DNA from: Candidatus Woesearchaeota archaeon
Lineage (GTDB): Archaea > Nanobdellota > Nanobdellia > Woesearchaeales > GW2011-AR4
Assembly (NCBI GenBank): GCA_016211245.1
Contig: JACQSQ010000010.1
Location: 1-12,579, forward strand
Direction of reading: 5' to 3'
DNA: 12,579 bases
The number at the start of each line of letters is the position of its first letter. Position 1 is the stretch's first letter. The notes under the pieces are model-generated. The model saw nothing but the letters and a program-made list of their open reading frames with translations, was not told the DNA's origin and did no database searches. Positions 7,347-12,579 of the stretch are shown one piece after another. The position numbers and the translations under genes were made by a program.

Positions 7347-7847
7347 CTATCCTTTTGCAGACAGCAAAGCAACCGTAAAAACTGCCACCGCAAATACCAA
7401 GATTATGCCCAAAAATTTGGGGTTGAAGAGCAGGTTAAATGATTTTGACAAATCCTGGCCGCTTTGCTCCGCTTCAACTTCATATTGGCCTTTTATCTTT
7501 ATTCCAACGCCTATAAGAAGGACAATGATTACCAGCATAATCACTCCGCCCCTAAAGCCGGGCATTGTTTCCAAGCCGGAGCCCAGCATTTTAGCCGCTA
7601 TGTTTATCAGGACTATAAACACAAAAACAACTGCAAGAAAAGGAGCTGTTGAGGCTATCAGGCTTATTGAAAGCGGCGAAAAAAGAACAAAAATCCCAAC
7701 CAGCAAGCTAACCAAGATATTTACGAAGCTATTGCTGCCAAGAATCCTTGACCAAAGTAGAGTTGCATACACAACCACAACTACAAATAAAAAAACGAAG
7801 ATATTAGTGAAATATTCCAAGCCTGTTACGTCAAGGAAGGTTGCCAT
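7347..7847 (-). CDS. Small polytopic membrane protein C of a three-paralogue set
   Basis: This 166-residue protein has about five TM segments (14-34, 40-58, 66-86, 100-117, 146-163). It shares the plan of the two upstream paralogues: an amphipathic start (TFLDVTGLEYF), a first long TM, a short loop ending ILG before the next TM, a paired third helix and a final helix near the C-terminus. Here the loop is WSRILGSNSFVNIL instead of the KTKxLG...KNLN form, so it is the most divergent member. A TTG 12 codons upstream would extend the frame into the preceding gene. The ATG at 7847, 4 nt after that gene's stop, is preferred. No separate promoter is visible, so it is likely co-transcribed with the gene at 7852-8454. 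Function unknown. Confidence 0.78.
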   Translation of the reverse strand: MATFLDVTGLEYFTNIFVFLFVVVVVYATLLWSRILGSNSFVNILVSLLVGIFVLFSPLSISLIASTAPFLAVVFVFIVLINIAAKMLGSGLETMPGFRGGVIMLVIIVLLIGVGIKIKGQYEVEAEQSGQDLSKSFNLLFNPKFLGIILVFAVAVFTVALLSAKG

Positions 7848-7851
7848 GCCT

Positions 7852-8454
7852 TTAGTGGCCCCCGCCGCCACCGCCTTTGCCAAACAGCTTGCTAAAGTCC
7901 AAGGTTAAAGCCCCCTGCCCCTGCTTCGGCTCGCTGGTAACCCACGCTATAATCAATCCAAAAACCAGAAGCATTATCACAACAGCAATGCCCTCTGCCC
8001 CGAAAATGTTTTCAATGGTTTCTCCAAAATAGCCGGACCACCATCCTGCTGCTCCTCCGAATATTATGACAATCGTGACAAATGAAAAAAAAGCCACCCA
8101 CCCGGGCATAGACAATCCAAGAAACACCTGTTCCTGCCCGAACACTCCAATTAGTATAAGCAGGAATATTATTGCCACTAACACAATTGATACAGAAGGC
8201 AGCGCCTCGCTTATAATCTTGACTGGATCTGCATTCGGGGGAAATTTGCCGGTTACAGAAGGCACTATCACGAGCAATCCGACAACTAACGCCACTACCA
8301 CATTAAGGTTTTTCTTTGCCTCCCCAAGTATTTTTGTTTTTTGCAGTATTGCATAAACAATAACAAATATAAGCAGGAAAATAAGTAGTATATCGATTCT
8401 GTATTGGTCCAAAAGATATGCGAAATTATCAAATCTGTAATAACCGGATGCCAT
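7852..8454 (-). CDS. Small polytopic membrane protein B with poly-Gly-His tail
   Basis: This 200-residue protein has about five TM segments (20-38, 51-67, 86-105, 117-137, 155-172). The N-terminus is amphipathic (FDNFAYLLDQYRIDILLIFL), followed by a cytoplasmic loop KTKILGEAKKNLN (39-51), nearly identical in form to the upstream paralogue. After the last TM a short EPKQ segment leads to a soluble tail ending KGGGGGGH. A GTG three codons upstream is open, but it overlaps the Shine-Dalgarno sequence AGAGGTG, so the ATG at 8454 is preferred. A dedicated TATA box lies about 40 nt upstream. It is followed 4 nt later by the third paralogue. No enzyme motif is seen; it is probably a subunit of a hetero-oligomeric membrane complex. 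Confidence 0.82.
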   Translation of the reverse strand: MASGYYRFDNFAYLLDQYRIDILLIFLLIFVIVYAILQKTKILGEAKKNLNVVVALVVGLLVIVPSVTGKFPPNADPVKIISEALPSVSIVLVAIIFLLILIGVFGQEQVFLGLSMPGWVAFFSFVTIVIIFGGAAGWWSGYFGETIENIFGAEGIAVVIMLLVFGLIIAWVTSEPKQGQGALTLDFSKLFGKGGGGGGH

Positions 8455-8493
8455 GTTATACACCTCTTAACTTCAAATTCATTATAACATTAG

Positions 8494-8501
8494 TATATAA
8501 A
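8494..8501 (-). promoter_or_regulatory. TATA box for membrane protein B
   Basis: On the minus strand TTTATATA lies right after the stop of paralogue A. Initiation expected near 8472 would give a leader of about 18 nt that holds the AGAGGTG ribosome binding site (8461-8467). B and C therefore probably form their own transcription unit. Confidence 0.65.
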
Positions 8502-8510
8502 TCTTATGAA

Positions 8511-9086
8511 TTAATGCCCTTCTGAAGAGCTTGGCTTTGATGGCTCCTTGATAGCATATACTATGGATAAGACCACTATTCCAAGCAGCAAAATCGAGCC
8601 AACGAGCATGTCAGAGCCCGATCCAGCATAGTCTGTAAGGCGCTGCAGCCATGTTTTTCCATCGGGCGATTTTATCGAATTGAGGAAAATGCCAACTATT
8701 GCAATAAAAACTATGGCTTCAAAGGCTATTTTCCATCCTCCTTTGAGATAGATTGATTCACCTTCCTTGTGGAACGAGCCAACGAGCATTAAAAACAATA
8801 TGCTAAAGAAAAGCACTATGACAGTCTGCGCAACTGTTTGGTTGATTATCTCGACTAGCTCCTTTGCGGCAATGACCAAAAAAGATATGGCAAATGCTGC
8901 CATCGCATTGAGGTTTTTTTTGGAGGTTTCATGGCCTTCCTGCTTTTCAGTGCCAAGCACTTTTGTTTTTTCAAATATGGCAAACACTATAGTGAAAACC
9001 AGAAGAAAAGGCAACACCACATCATAAAGCCCGATTTGGTCAAAGAAGGTGATTACTTCCCTGAACTGTGTTGTTTCAGCAGCCAT
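8511..9086 (-). CDS. Small polytopic membrane protein A of a three-paralogue set
   Basis: This 191-residue protein has about five TM segments (19-38, 59-75, 84-104, 117-136, 158-178). The start is soluble and amphipathic (REVITFFDQIGLYDVVLPFL). The cytoplasmic loop runs from KTKVLG (40-45) to KKNLN (56-60), with an insertion relative to paralogue B. A short EPSKPSSSEGH tail follows the last helix. The ending in EP plus a Gly-His terminus is shared in style with B. The ATG at 9086 has no ribosome binding site, but a TATA box is centred 25 nt upstream, so the mRNA is probably leaderless. It is the first of three tandem paralogues. I recognise the pattern as one seen in DPANN hypothetical proteins, but know no function. 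Confidence 0.82.
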   Translation of the reverse strand: MAAETTQFREVITFFDQIGLYDVVLPFLLVFTIVFAIFEKTKVLGTEKQEGHETSKKNLNAMAAFAISFLVIAAKELVEIINQTVAQTVIVLFFSILFLMLVGSFHKEGESIYLKGGWKIAFEAIVFIAIVGIFLNSIKSPDGKTWLQRLTDYAGSGSDMLVGSILLLGIVVLSIVYAIKEPSKPSSSEGH

Positions 9087-9107
9087 ATGATTTTAGTCGA
9101 ATATGTG

Positions 9108-9115
9108 TATTTAAA
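9108..9115 (-). promoter_or_regulatory. TATA box for membrane protein A (leaderless)
   Basis: TTTAAATA on the minus strand is centred about 25 nt before the ATG at 9086, so transcription should start at or next to the start codon. No Shine-Dalgarno sequence is present, which fits a leaderless mRNA. It shares a 137-bp divergent intergenic region with the translin-family promoter. Confidence 0.65.
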
Positions 9116-9193
9116 TGTTTCGAAAACTGGTTTTTACTTTAAATTTAAAATCAAAGATAAACAAAAAATTTTCACGGAGGATTATCGAAAAGG

Positions 9194-9201
9194 TTTATAA
9201 A
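9194..9201 (+). promoter_or_regulatory. TATA box for the translin-family gene (leaderless)
   Basis: TTTATAAA is preceded by CGAAAAGG, a plausible TFB recognition element. Its centre is about 26 nt upstream of the ATG at 9224, predicting initiation at the start codon. Confidence 0.7.
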
Positions 9202-9223
9202 TAATCAATTAAACTTGAAATAT

Positions 9224-9805
9224 ATGCTCAACAAATCGGAATTCAGCAAAATAAGGCAGGAGATGCACAGCCTTGACCTGAAAAGGGAGGAAATAATACA
9301 ACTTTCAAGGGAGATAATAACTATTTCCAAGCAGATAATTTATGCAGCGCAAAGGAATGACATGAAATCAGCTGAGCCTGCCATTAAAAACATAAAAAAT
9401 AAAGTAAATAAGCTGAAAAAAATAAACATTTCAGCCGACACAAACATTAATTCTGTTGCCTTCCAGGAATATGTTGAGGCAATCGCATTTTACGAATTTG
9501 TAAAGAACAGGAGAATACCCGCTAAATCAAGCCTCGGGGTAAGCGCAGAGGATTACTTAAGCGGGCTTTGCGACTTGACAGGAGAATTGGTCAGGAAGGC
9601 CATCTATGATGTAATCCATAAGAAATTTGAAGAAGCGGAGAAAATAAAGGATTTGGTTCATGACATTTACGGGGAGTTTTTGAAGTTGCATTTGAGAAAT
9701 GGTGAGCTAAGAAAAAAATCCGACTCCATAAAATGGAATCTGAAAAAGCTGGAAGAAGTGATGTATGACATTTCCATGAAGGGAAGTGGTCTTACCAAGG
9801 AATAA
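9224..9805 (+). CDS. Translin/TRAX-family protein
   Basis: This 193-residue all-helical protein matches the translin family in order: an N-terminal REEIIQLSREIITISKQIIY helix (21-40), FQEYVEAIAFYEF (80-92), YLSGLCDLTGELVRKA (111-126) and a terminal WNLKKLEEVMYDISMKG (171-187). Translin/TRAX proteins form octameric or hexameric barrels that bind RNA or ssDNA; TRAX-type members are Mg-dependent RNases (C3PO), and the fungal complex processes tRNA leader fragments. E82 and E85 (EYVE) lie where the TRAX catalytic Glu pair would be, which favours an active nuclease; I could not fix the third acidic ligand by eye. An in-frame TTG at 9215 is rejected because the TATA spacing points to the ATG at 9224. 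It ends 32 nt before the AspRS gene, a tRNA-related neighbour. Length is usual for archaeal members. Confidence 0.9.
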   Translation: MLNKSEFSKIRQEMHSLDLKREEIIQLSREIITISKQIIYAAQRNDMKSAEPAIKNIKNKVNKLKKINISADTNINSVAFQEYVEAIAFYEFVKNRRIPAKSSLGVSAEDYLSGLCDLTGELVRKAIYDVIHKKFEEAEKIKDLVHDIYGEFLKLHLRNGELRKKSDSIKWNLKKLEEVMYDISMKGSGLTKE

Positions 9806-9806
9806 A

Positions 9807-9814
9807 TTTAAATA
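9807..9814 (+). promoter_or_regulatory. TATA box for the AspRS gene (leaderless or nearly so)
   Basis: TTTAAATA starts 1 nt after the stop of the translin-family gene. Its centre is about 27 nt before the ATG at 9838, and no Shine-Dalgarno sequence occurs in between. The AspRS gene thus seems to have its own promoter, although read-through from upstream is possible. Confidence 0.65.
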
Positions 9815-9837
9815 ACATTCTTTTAGTCCGTTGTTAT

Positions 9838-12072
9838 ATGAAAAGAACGCATACCTGCGGCGAGCTTACTGGCAAGGACATCAACAAAAAAGTGACTTTG
9901 GCCGGATGGTGCTCCACAAGAAGGGACCACGGAGGGGTCATATTCATTGACTTGAGGGACAGATACGGATTAACACAGATTGTTTTTGACCCCAGCCATA
10001 ATATCGAAAGCCACAGGGCAGCAGAAGCCTTGAGAAGGGAAGATGTAATCATAGTCGAGGGCCATGTAAGGAACAGACCAAAAGGCATGCAAAATGAAAG
10101 GCTTGCCACGGGCATGATAGAAGTTCTTGTCGACAAGATTTTAAGCACAAACAAGGCGCAAACTCCGCCTTTGGAAATTGACGACAGAATAGAGGCTTCT
10201 GAAGAAATGAGGCTAAAGTACAGATATCTTGATCTGAGAAGGCCCAAGATGCAGAAACAGCTTATGTTCAGGCATCAGCTCACAATTGCAGTCAGAGAAT
10301 ACTTGGATAAACAGGGTTTTGTTGAAATTGAGACTCCAATGCTGATAAAAACAACACCGGAAGGGGCAAGAGACTATCTTGTGCCAAGCAGGATTCATCC
10401 CAGAAAATTCTATTCACTGCCGCAAAGCCCGCAGATTTACAAGCAGATCCTGATGATTGCGGGTTTTGACAGATACTATCAATTGGCAAGATGCTTAAGA
10501 GATGAGGACTTAAGAGCTGACAGGCAGCCAGAACACACCCAAATTGATTTGGAAATGTCGTTTGCTGATGCTGAAGATATTTTTCATCTAACGGAAGGAC
10601 TTGTCAAGCACGTCTTCAGGAAATTGCTGAACAAGGATGTGAAAGCCCCATTTAAGAAATTTACTTATGATGAGGCAATGGAGAGATTCTGCACAGACAA
10701 GCCTGACATAAGGTTTGGGATGGAATGTTGCGATGTGACTGGCATTATAAAAGAATCAGAGTTTAAAGTTTTTCTTGATGTTGTAAAGAAAGACGGAATT
10801 GTTAAAGCCCTGAATGCAGAAAACTGCGGAGAAAAATTAAGCAGAAACCAGATTGATGAATTGATAGAGTTTGCAAAGCAGAATGGCGCGCAGGGATTGG
10901 CATGGATGAAAGTAACAAAAAAGGGCCTGGAAAGCAATATTGTGAAATTTTTCCCTGAAAAGGTACAGAAAACATTGCTGGAAAAAACAAAGGCAAAAGC
11001 CGGGGATTTATTGCTGTTTGCTGCCGATAATCCAAAAATTGTGAATGATGTTTTATCAAAAATCAGGCTGAAGCTTGGGAATGATTTGGGATTGATAAAA
11101 GAAAATGACTTTGAGTTCTGCTTTATAACCGATTTTCCGATGTTCGAATGGAATGAAGACGAGCAAAGATGGGACTTTGCCCACAACCCCTTTACAATGC
11201 CAAAGGAAGCATTCTGGGACAAGCTGGAAAAAGACGCCGGAAAAGTCATCTCGTACCAGTATGATTTTGTCATGAATGGCTCTGAGCTTTTTTCAGGCTC
11301 TGTGCGAAACACCATTCCAGAGCTGCAGATGAGAACTTTTAAAGTGACTGGAATGTCAGAAGAGGAAATTAAGGAAAAATTTGGGTTTCTTCTTGAATCT
11401 TACAGATATGGGGCCCCAATGCACGCTGGCTTTGGATTGGGATTTGACAGGCTTGCTGGATTAATGCAAGGAATACATGACATAAGAGAGGTCATTGCAT
11501 TTCCTAAGAATAAAGCTGCGGAAAATCCAATGGACGGAAGCCCAAATGAGGCAAGCGAAAAGCAGCTAGCAGAACTGCATATTAAGCTTGATTTTGTCAA
11601 AGAAGCAGTCAATGTTGTTTTTGGGCAGATTAGGGATATTTTGAATAAAGAGAAAATTGAATACGAGGTTTTAGAGCATCGTCCTGTATTCACAAGCAAG
11701 GAAGCTGCTGAGGTAAGGGGGACTGAATTGAAGCAGGGATGCAAAGCTCTTGTTTTGAAAACAGAAGAGGGGCATATACAGGCTGTTGTGCCGGGCAATA
11801 AGGAGCTGGATATTGAGAAATTACAGAAACTAACTTTGTTCAAAAAACTTGAATTGGCAGATGCGAAAGAGGTAAGAAAAGTTAGTGGATGCAATATTGG
11901 AAGCGTTCCGCCATTCGGGAATTTGTTTGGGCTGAAAGTTTATTTTGACAAATTGGTTTTAGAGAATGATATTGTTGCCTTTAATGCCGGACAGCACACA
12001 AAAAGCATAAAGATGAAGGCAAAGGACTTGCAAAGAGTTGTTAATCCGGCGGTGGGGGAGTTTAGTAAGTGA
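9838..12072 (+). CDS. aspS: Bacterial-type aspartyl-tRNA synthetase fused to a YbaK-type editing domain
   Basis: Residues 1-105 are the OB-fold anticodon-binding domain (RRDHGGVIFIDLRDRYG). The class II core shows motif 1 (GFVEIETPMLIKTTPEGARD, 160-179), motif 2 (RCLRDEDLRADRQPEHTQID, 218-237) and motif 3 (GFGLGFDRL, 531-539). A GAD insertion (about 295-415) and DFPMFEW (432-438) mark the bacterial type, about 585 residues; archaeal AspRS is shorter and lacks GAD. His31 in RRDHGG is the residue typical of non-discriminating enzymes, where discriminating E. coli AspRS has Leu, so it probably also charges tRNA-Asn for transamidation. Residues 587-744 add a YbaK/ProX-like deacylase domain: CKALVLK (Lys636 likely functional), VVPGNKELDIEKL, GSVPPFG and FNAGQHTKSIKMKAKDL. 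This removes wrongly attached amino acids in known relatives; its substrate here is unknown. The catalytic motifs look intact. Confidence 0.95.
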   Translation: MKRTHTCGELTGKDINKKVTLAGWCSTRRDHGGVIFIDLRDRYGLTQIVFDPSHNIESHRAAEALRREDVIIVEGHVRNRPKGMQNERLATGMIEVLVDKILSTNKAQTPPLEIDDRIEASEEMRLKYRYLDLRRPKMQKQLMFRHQLTIAVREYLDKQGFVEIETPMLIKTTPEGARDYLVPSRIHPRKFYSLPQSPQIYKQILMIAGFDRYYQLARCLRDEDLRADRQPEHTQIDLEMSFADAEDIFHLTEGLVKHVFRKLLNKDVKAPFKKFTYDEAMERFCTDKPDIRFGMECCDVTGIIKESEFKVFLDVVKKDGIVKALNAENCGEKLSRNQIDELIEFAKQNGAQGLAWMKVTKKGLESNIVKFFPEKVQKTLLEKTKAKAGDLLLFAADNPKIVNDVLSKIRLKLGNDLGLIKENDFEFCFITDFPMFEWNEDEQRWDFAHNPFTMPKEAFWDKLEKDAGKVISYQYDFVMNGSELFSGSVRNTIPELQMRTFKVTGMSEEEIKEKFGFLLESYRYGAPMHAGFGLGFDRLAGLMQGIHDIREVIAFPKNKAAENPMDGSPNEASEKQLAELHIKLDFVKEAVNVVFGQIRDILNKEKIEYEVLEHRPVFTSKEAAEVRGTELKQGCKALVLKTEEGHIQAVVPGNKELDIEKLQKLTLFKKLELADAKEVRKVSGCNIGSVPPFGNLFGLKVYFDKLVLENDIVAFNAGQHTKSIKMKAKDLQRVVNPAVGEFSK

Positions 12073-12082
12073 AATAAAGAAA

Positions 12083-12307
12083 ATGAATCTTTCAATTACT
12101 AATAAAAAATATTTTAAAGCCATTATAATTACTATAGCTGTTTCTATATTTATTGCACAATTTGCAGATTACTTATTAAGAGATATAATTAAAATTAGTT
12201 ATCTACCTGCACGATTAATGTATATATTTATGTTTTATCCAATCTCAATTCTTGTTATGGCAACAATATTTCTAGTTATTCTTTTTAAAATTTTTAAAAT
12301 TGAATAA
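12083..12307 (+). CDS. Small AT-rich two-helix membrane protein
   Basis: This 74-residue open frame encodes two TM segments: about 12-29 (FKAIIITIAVSIFIAQFADY) and about 48-69 (FYPISILVMATIFLVILFKI), joined by a short polar loop with a basic end. By hand count it is about 20% G+C, far below the surrounding genes, partly because of Ile/Phe/Leu-rich content. The ATG at 12083 is preferred to a TTG at 12038 that would overlap the AspRS gene. The ribosome binding site is weak and no clear TATA box precedes it, so it may be read from the AspRS transcript. I recognise no family. It could be a genuine small membrane protein or a recent acquisition, and coding status is uncertain. Confidence 0.55.
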   Translation: MNLSITNKKYFKAIIITIAVSIFIAQFADYLLRDIIKISYLPARLMYIFMFYPISILVMATIFLVILFKIFKIE

Positions 12308-12341
12308 AATACAAAACCCACAGTACTCTATAACCGCAAAC

Positions 12342-12349
12342 TTTATATA
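12342..12349 (+). promoter_or_regulatory. TATA box for the ribbon-helix-helix gene
   Basis: TTTATATA is centred about 38 nt before the ATG at 12384. Initiation near 12371 gives a short leader carrying AGGTGA (12373-12378), 5 nt from the start codon. Confidence 0.65.
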
Positions 12350-12361
12350 TCAATTGCTACC

Positions 12362-12372
12362 GTATACTATAC
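12362..12372 (+). promoter_or_regulatory. Candidate operator palindrome at the RHH gene promoter
   Basis: GTATA-C-TATAC is a perfect 5-bp inverted repeat around a central base, lying between the TATA box and ribosome binding site and covering the expected transcription start. Ribbon-helix-helix proteins usually bind such short palindromes as dimers and repress their own promoter, so this may be an autoregulatory site. AT-richness makes chance occurrence possible. Confidence 0.4.
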
Positions 12373-12383
12373 AGGTGAATGAT

Positions 12384-12579
12384 ATGGAAACCGAGCAATT
12401 CAATATAAGGATGCCAAAGGACTTGGTGCAGGACTTGGATATAATTTCAAAACTATTAAAAGTGAATAAATCAGAATGGGTAAAAACAAAACTTGCTGAA
12501 GAAGTGCATGAGGAAAAGAACAAGCTTTTGATGGAATTAAGCACTTTGTACGCCAACGGAATGATTAGCAAGGAGAAGA
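12384..12579 (+). CDS. Ribbon-helix-helix (CopG/Arc-like) protein, 3' end cut by window
   Basis: The first 65 residues are visible. An N-terminal strand (FNIRMPKDLVQDLDIIS) and two helices including LKVNKSEWVKTKLAEEVHEE match the ribbon-helix-helix DNA-binding fold, which acts as a dimer with its strand in the major groove. The following segment (NKLLMELSTLYANGMISKE) is helical and may be the start of a partner-binding or oligomerisation region, as in antitoxins and small regulators. The start is supported by AGGTGA 5 nt upstream and a TATA box; an ATG at 12379 is in another frame. The palindrome at 12362-12372 suggests autoregulation. Whether a toxin gene follows lies beyond the window. The fold call is good; an antitoxin role is only a possibility. 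Confidence 0.78.
   Translation, partial: METEQFNIRMPKDLVQDLDIISKLLKVNKSEWVKTKLAEEVHEEKNKLLMELSTLYANGMISKEK

Noticed and set aside
7848..7883. TTG extension of membrane protein C
   Set aside because: Would overlap the end of gene B by 32 nt; an ATG 4 nt after the stop of B is more natural and keeps the shared N-terminal plan.
7405..7908. 167-codon plus-strand open frame
   Set aside because: Antisense to membrane proteins B and C, which show TM periodicity, paralogy and a proper promoter on the minus strand; the plus translation is Thr/Lys/Ile-rich without structure.
8455..8463. GTG start for membrane protein B
   Set aside because: The GTG overlaps the Shine-Dalgarno sequence AGAGGTG that serves the ATG at 8454.
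10665..11315. Long open frame of 216 codons on the minus strand
   Set aside because: It lies wholly inside the AspRS coding sequence, whose conserved motifs fix the plus frame; its translation is Ser/Phe-rich with no recognisable pattern.
11400..11894. 164-codon minus-strand open frame
   Set aside because: Antisense to AspRS motif 3 and the YbaK domain; Ser-rich shadow translation.
12350..12571. 73-codon minus-strand open frame at the window end
   Set aside because: Antisense to the ribbon-helix-helix gene, which has a TATA box, Shine-Dalgarno site and recognisable fold.
1..12579. tRNA, rRNA, CRISPR array, insertion sequence or transposase
   Set aside because: Intergenic spaces are short (largest about 137 bases) and contain only promoter-like AT-rich sequence; no regular spaced repeats, cloverleaf or transposase motif was seen.

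Overview
The window looks like a chromosomal segment of an archaeon, most likely a small-genome DPANN lineage (Woesearchaeota/Pacearchaeota-like). The basis is archaeal TATA boxes placed 25-27 nt upstream of start codons, three apparently leaderless genes, an archaeal translin-family gene, a horizontally acquired bacterial-type AspRS, moderately low G+C and many lineage-restricted membrane proteins. The lineage is an inference; no rRNA or other phylogenetic marker is present.

Region 1 (2-6072, plus strand) is a tight five-gene operon with 1-nt gaps or ATGA overlaps. It encodes a winged-helix protein with a degenerate nucleotidyltransferase-like tail, a small polytopic membrane protein, a large membrane protein whose N-terminal half is a paralogue of that small protein and which also has an external TPR-like domain and a cytoplasmic tail, and two soluble proteins made of coiled coil and Ig-like beta-sandwich domains. 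The order suggests one membrane-anchored complex, of unknown function. This is the best candidate for an undescribed system here.

Region 2 (6118-9086) has two plus-strand genes for proline-rich coiled-coil proteins, each with its own TATA box, facing three minus-strand genes for paralogous five-TM proteins. These three share a helix/loop/helix plan with the two membrane proteins of region 1, so both loci may draw on one membrane-protein superfamily.

Region 3 (9224-12307) has a translin/TRAX-family nuclease-like protein, then a bacterial-type, probably non-discriminating AspRS fused to a C-terminal YbaK-type tRNA-editing domain, then a very AT-rich two-helix membrane peptide. The first two are both likely tRNA-related.

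Region 4 (12308-end) starts a ribbon-helix-helix protein cut by the window edge. A palindrome between its TATA box and ribosome binding site may be its own operator.

No tRNA, rRNA, CRISPR array, transposase or insertion sequence was seen, and no gene-free stretch exceeds about 140 bases.
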